Shown: positions 60,821 through 64,000 of the stretch, one piece after another | How the letters are laid out: each line of letters begins with the position of its first letter | How positions within the stretch are numbered: position 1 is the first letter of the stretch | Assembly (NCBI GenBank): GCA_009741485.1 | Contig: CM019227.1 | Location: 13,936,669 to 14,000,668, forward strand | DNA from: Malurus cyaneus samueli | Lineage: Eukaryota; Chordata; Aves; Passeriformes; Maluridae | Direction of reading: 5' to 3' | Length of the DNA: 64,000 nucleotides | Position numbers and translations under genes: made by a program | Notes under the pieces: model-generated | Database searches by the model: none | What the model was told of the DNA's origin: nothing | What the model saw: the letters and a program-made list of their open reading frames with translations, nothing else

Positions 60821-63800
60821 GTGAGTAGCGTTTATATTATTTTATATTTCCATCCTCCCTTTCCCTTCCTCCTTGGCCACTTGCAAGAACTCATTTCTGA
60901 TTCAGAGGGGGAACTCGCTGAGATAATGCTTTGACTGCTTCTCTACAATATCTGTCACTGTCTGTGGTCTTTAAGTGTGTTTACTGTTGAAATAACCATC
61001 TATTTGATGACAAGCTCAGATAATTTCTTCCACAGGGGCAAGACCTCTGTGACTGGAATGGCACAGGAAGGTACACAATCGTTAAAAATAAAAGGCAAAA
61101 GTGTTCACAATCACTGCAAAGTAGTCTGAGCACTGAAAATGTTTAACAACATATTTAAACTAATCTTTAGGACAGCTGTTTTTCTAGCTTTTCAGTGGGT
61201 TTTCTGACACTGATAAAAGACTTAAGTATGTGAGAGTTTAAGAAAATAAATCAATGACTAAAAGCAGTGTTCAAAGTCTTTGAAGAACATCATGTTCAAA
61301 AACATTAGGCTTCTTATGTATTTACTTCTTTTTCTTTAGATTCATTTGTCAATGCCAGAATGTTTTCAGAAAGTCCAAACTGAGCATTTTCAAATTCTTA
61401 CAGGCATCTCCTAGAAGATGATTTACCTTCTTTGCATCATATATTCCATAATACATATACACAATCATTTCCTCACACACGCTTGTATGTGGGTTTGCTT
61501 TTCACAATTTTTTAAATTTACTCACTTCTCCTCCCTGACTCTGTTCCCCCCTTGCATATGGAAAACATGCATTTGTCCTGTGTCTTAAAATGGAACTTTT
61601 CCCCTCAAAACCAGCTATTCCCTGGGCTCCAGAGAGGCTTAAAGTGTCTTTAATTTCTTGGAGCAGCATCTCCTGCCCCAGCTACAAGCGCTGTGGCAAA
61701 GGAAGCCTGGGAGGCACTGGTGCTGCTGGGGCTGTGTCACAACTGTGCTGGGAAGGTGAAGAATGAGTGAGATCCCAGTGGGCTACTGAAGGAGCCATAT
61801 AAACACATCAGCAGGGTCAGGACTGACAGCCCAGGATGCCTCTCTGTGCTTTCAAATAGAAAGTGCCATTTTTTTAATCTTCCTTCTCAAAACAGAGGGC
61901 TGTAGCTGCTTGATGCTGCTGAAATCAGTGGAAATGATTGTCCACTGGATGGCTTGAGCCTTTGAGTGCTGGCATTAACTGAGGCTGCCTGATGATGTTT
62001 TAGGTGCAGGCACCTTCACTGTTATGTTGGGGATAGTCCAACATTTCAGGATAAAACCATTTGCTTTTCAAAAGTTGTGTGCGTGTTTACAAAAGGTGCA
62101 TCTGTTATTTATCTCAAGTGAGGAGGTTTTTGATTGCAGCTCTTCAATGAAATAACAAAACAAAAACAAAAGCAGTGCTCTTTTGGTTATAAAAATGATG
62201 TTGGCTTGGAAACAAAGGACAGCTGTTGTGAGTCATGAAGTGCAAGTAAATAATAGTTCTGAATAAAAATTGGATTAATAATTATGTTTACAGACTCTTC
62301 AGGGCCTTGGAGAATTTTTTTTCCTCGCACTTTCGCATCAAGTACTATTTTCATGTTCCTGAAAAAGGAATTCAGGTCTGAAATGACATTTGCAGATTTT
62401 ATTATAAACAGGCATAGTTGGTCTAAAAATGATGAGATGAGAAATCAAAGATGCTTCAATTGAAAGAACCTGCTAGGTTTGATTGCAATGCCCTGCAGAG
62501 TTAACTTCTTGGGTTTTTTTGCTCAGCTTCAATGCAGTTGCAGTGTGGTGAGGCTCTAGATCCTCAGCAGTCACAGCTGAACATAGGAACTGCCATGTCA
62601 GTACTTCCTTCTAGGAAATACAGATGTTTGTAAGTGACATCTGGGTTCATCAGGTCCTGAGATATTACCTTCTACATCAGCCTTACTCTTCTTTCTTAAT
62701 TATTTTCTGACTGCGGCCACGGAATCATATTTAGGCAGATCATGGCAAACCATCTTCCTCTACAACACATTTGAACAAGAATTTTACCGGAAAATTCTGT
62801 TTATCCTGTAGTTGTAGCAGTTTCTTCACCTGCTGCCCTGTGTGGCAAACAAGGTAATAGCAGAGCTCTAATTGGTTACTTCCAAATAATTACGTTTTTC
62901 TCTGTCTGTGCCTGTGCAGGTGTCTGTGAGGCACATTCACATGGCATTCATCTCATTCCATCTAGTTGGAATATTTCTCACTGATTGCCAGACTGGATAT
63001 CATGAGCTCTGGCACAGCAAGTGTGTTTCTTGCTGATTATTCCTAAAAAGACTTCAAAGGACTGTCTCCAAAAGCAGGCACTGCAGTAACACATTGGTCA
63101 CATCCCTCATTCTTCAGAGCTGGAATGCACTTCCTGGTGTGTCTTTATGAGACACAAGTGCCAAAAAGGTGGGACAAAGTCAGTGTGTGAGTGCAAAGAG
63201 CTGGGGCCAAGTGGAAACAAAAGTGCTGGCCATTGCTATGAGACAAACCTTTCATTAGAGGATGAAAAGCCTTCACGCTTCCTTTCTCCACATTTCCAAA
63301 ATCTCTCCCATGCATCCACATCAGATTCCTCTTGGGCTGATTGTGTGCTTCAACTTGAGCTCCTGGCACATTAAAATAATTGGGCTCACGAGTTAAAATC
63401 CTGCAGCAACATCACCCAGGCAATCAGCCTAGGCCTTGTCAGGCTGGGTCTGTGACGTATTTTCACATCACTTGAGCTACTCCACTAATGGATTAAATAT
63501 GATCTCCCCTCTGCATTAGCCTTCAACTTCTTCTCTTACCACTCCCCCCAGCTGGACATGCAGTGTGTACCCTCTCTCCCCCTTAAAACCATGATGCAGA
63601 AAATATTTTCCTTCTACAGATTACATTATGGCCTGGTTATTTGTTTAAAACATCAGCCACTGCCTAAAGAAAAACACCACTAGACTGTCTGCCACTAGCT
63701 TTTCTGAACATTCTGCATTAATAAAATTCTTTTTCACTGCAGATCTATTTCTGTTGGCCCAAATGTTCCTCTGGCCCAAACAGGATTAAAATGAGTGTCA

Positions 63801-64000
63801 TTTTTTGTAATTTATTAGGGTCTCATGGTGACTACTAGGATTAAAGGCAGCCCTCTGAAAATCCCCCCTAGAACTGAAATCTGTCAGCAGACACCCCTGT
63901 TTTTTTGCCTTGTTCTCCTGTGCCAGCCATGGGAGACAAGCAGCAAGAGCAATTTGTGCGTGGTGAGCTGAATCCATCTCTCACCAAATGACAAAATAAG
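60821..64000. other. TMEM114 intron 2 (continues right)
   Basis: The third TMEM114 exon (mammalian MHGTFVILLPLSL) is not found in this 3.2 kb, so it lies outside the window. I see AT-rich unique sequence and no repeat family or RNA gene I can support. Confidence 0.65.

Overview
This is vertebrate nuclear DNA, most likely from a songbird (order Passeriformes). The evidence is short exons split by long AT-rich introns with GT-AG junctions, several decayed CR1 LINE fragments of the avian type, a tRNA-Ile-headed SINE with a CR1-like tail (a class known from passerines), and GC-rich minisatellites packed into CpG islands. I see no prokaryotic, phage or CRISPR signal. There is one ambiguous base, at 3357.

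Three protein-coding genes can be read exon by exon, in the order known from mammals (human 16p13). (1) ABAT, 4-aminobutyrate aminotransferase, minus strand: the first four coding exons (residues 1-105 of about 500) lie between 17398 and 2285, and the rest lies left of the window. Two GC-rich islands, around 24.9-25.8 kb and 39.3-39.6 kb, each end in a strong minus-strand splice donor and are the best candidates for alternative non-coding first exons. (2) METTL22, a protein-lysine methyltransferase, minus strand: a complete ten-exon reading frame (52148 to 44532, 393 codons plus stop), with its presumed promoter in the 53.2-53.9 kb island. (3) TMEM114, a claudin-like four-pass membrane protein, plus strand: coding exons 1 and 2 (59460-59643 and 60740-60820); the remainder lies right of the window. 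METTL22 and TMEM114 diverge from about 53.9-59.4 kb, and ABAT follows METTL22 in the same orientation.

The rest is intron and intergenic DNA. Its recognisable content is a CR1 endonuclease-domain relic (3.37-4.12 kb), CR1 3' ends (17.96-18.33 kb and 52.7-53.13 kb), a weaker CR1 relic (14.2-14.5 kb), the SINE (44.85-44.97 kb), microsatellites, and minisatellites at 10.8, 31.8-32.4, 39.6-40.1, 53.3-53.5, 53.5-53.76, 53.87-54.36 and 59.69-60.0 kb.

I found no previously undescribed system. The least ordinary features are the promoter-associated minisatellites (including a 55-bp repeat with a 110-bp higher-order pattern beside the putative ABAT promoter, and three different arrays back to back at the METTL22 5' end), palindromic RFX X-box-like sites near the inner ABAT island, and a perfect duplication over the likely branch-point region of one METTL22 intron. 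The three genes act separately: ABAT degrades GABA in mitochondria, METTL22 methylates protein lysines, and TMEM114 sits in the membrane. Their association here is conserved synteny, not a shared pathway.
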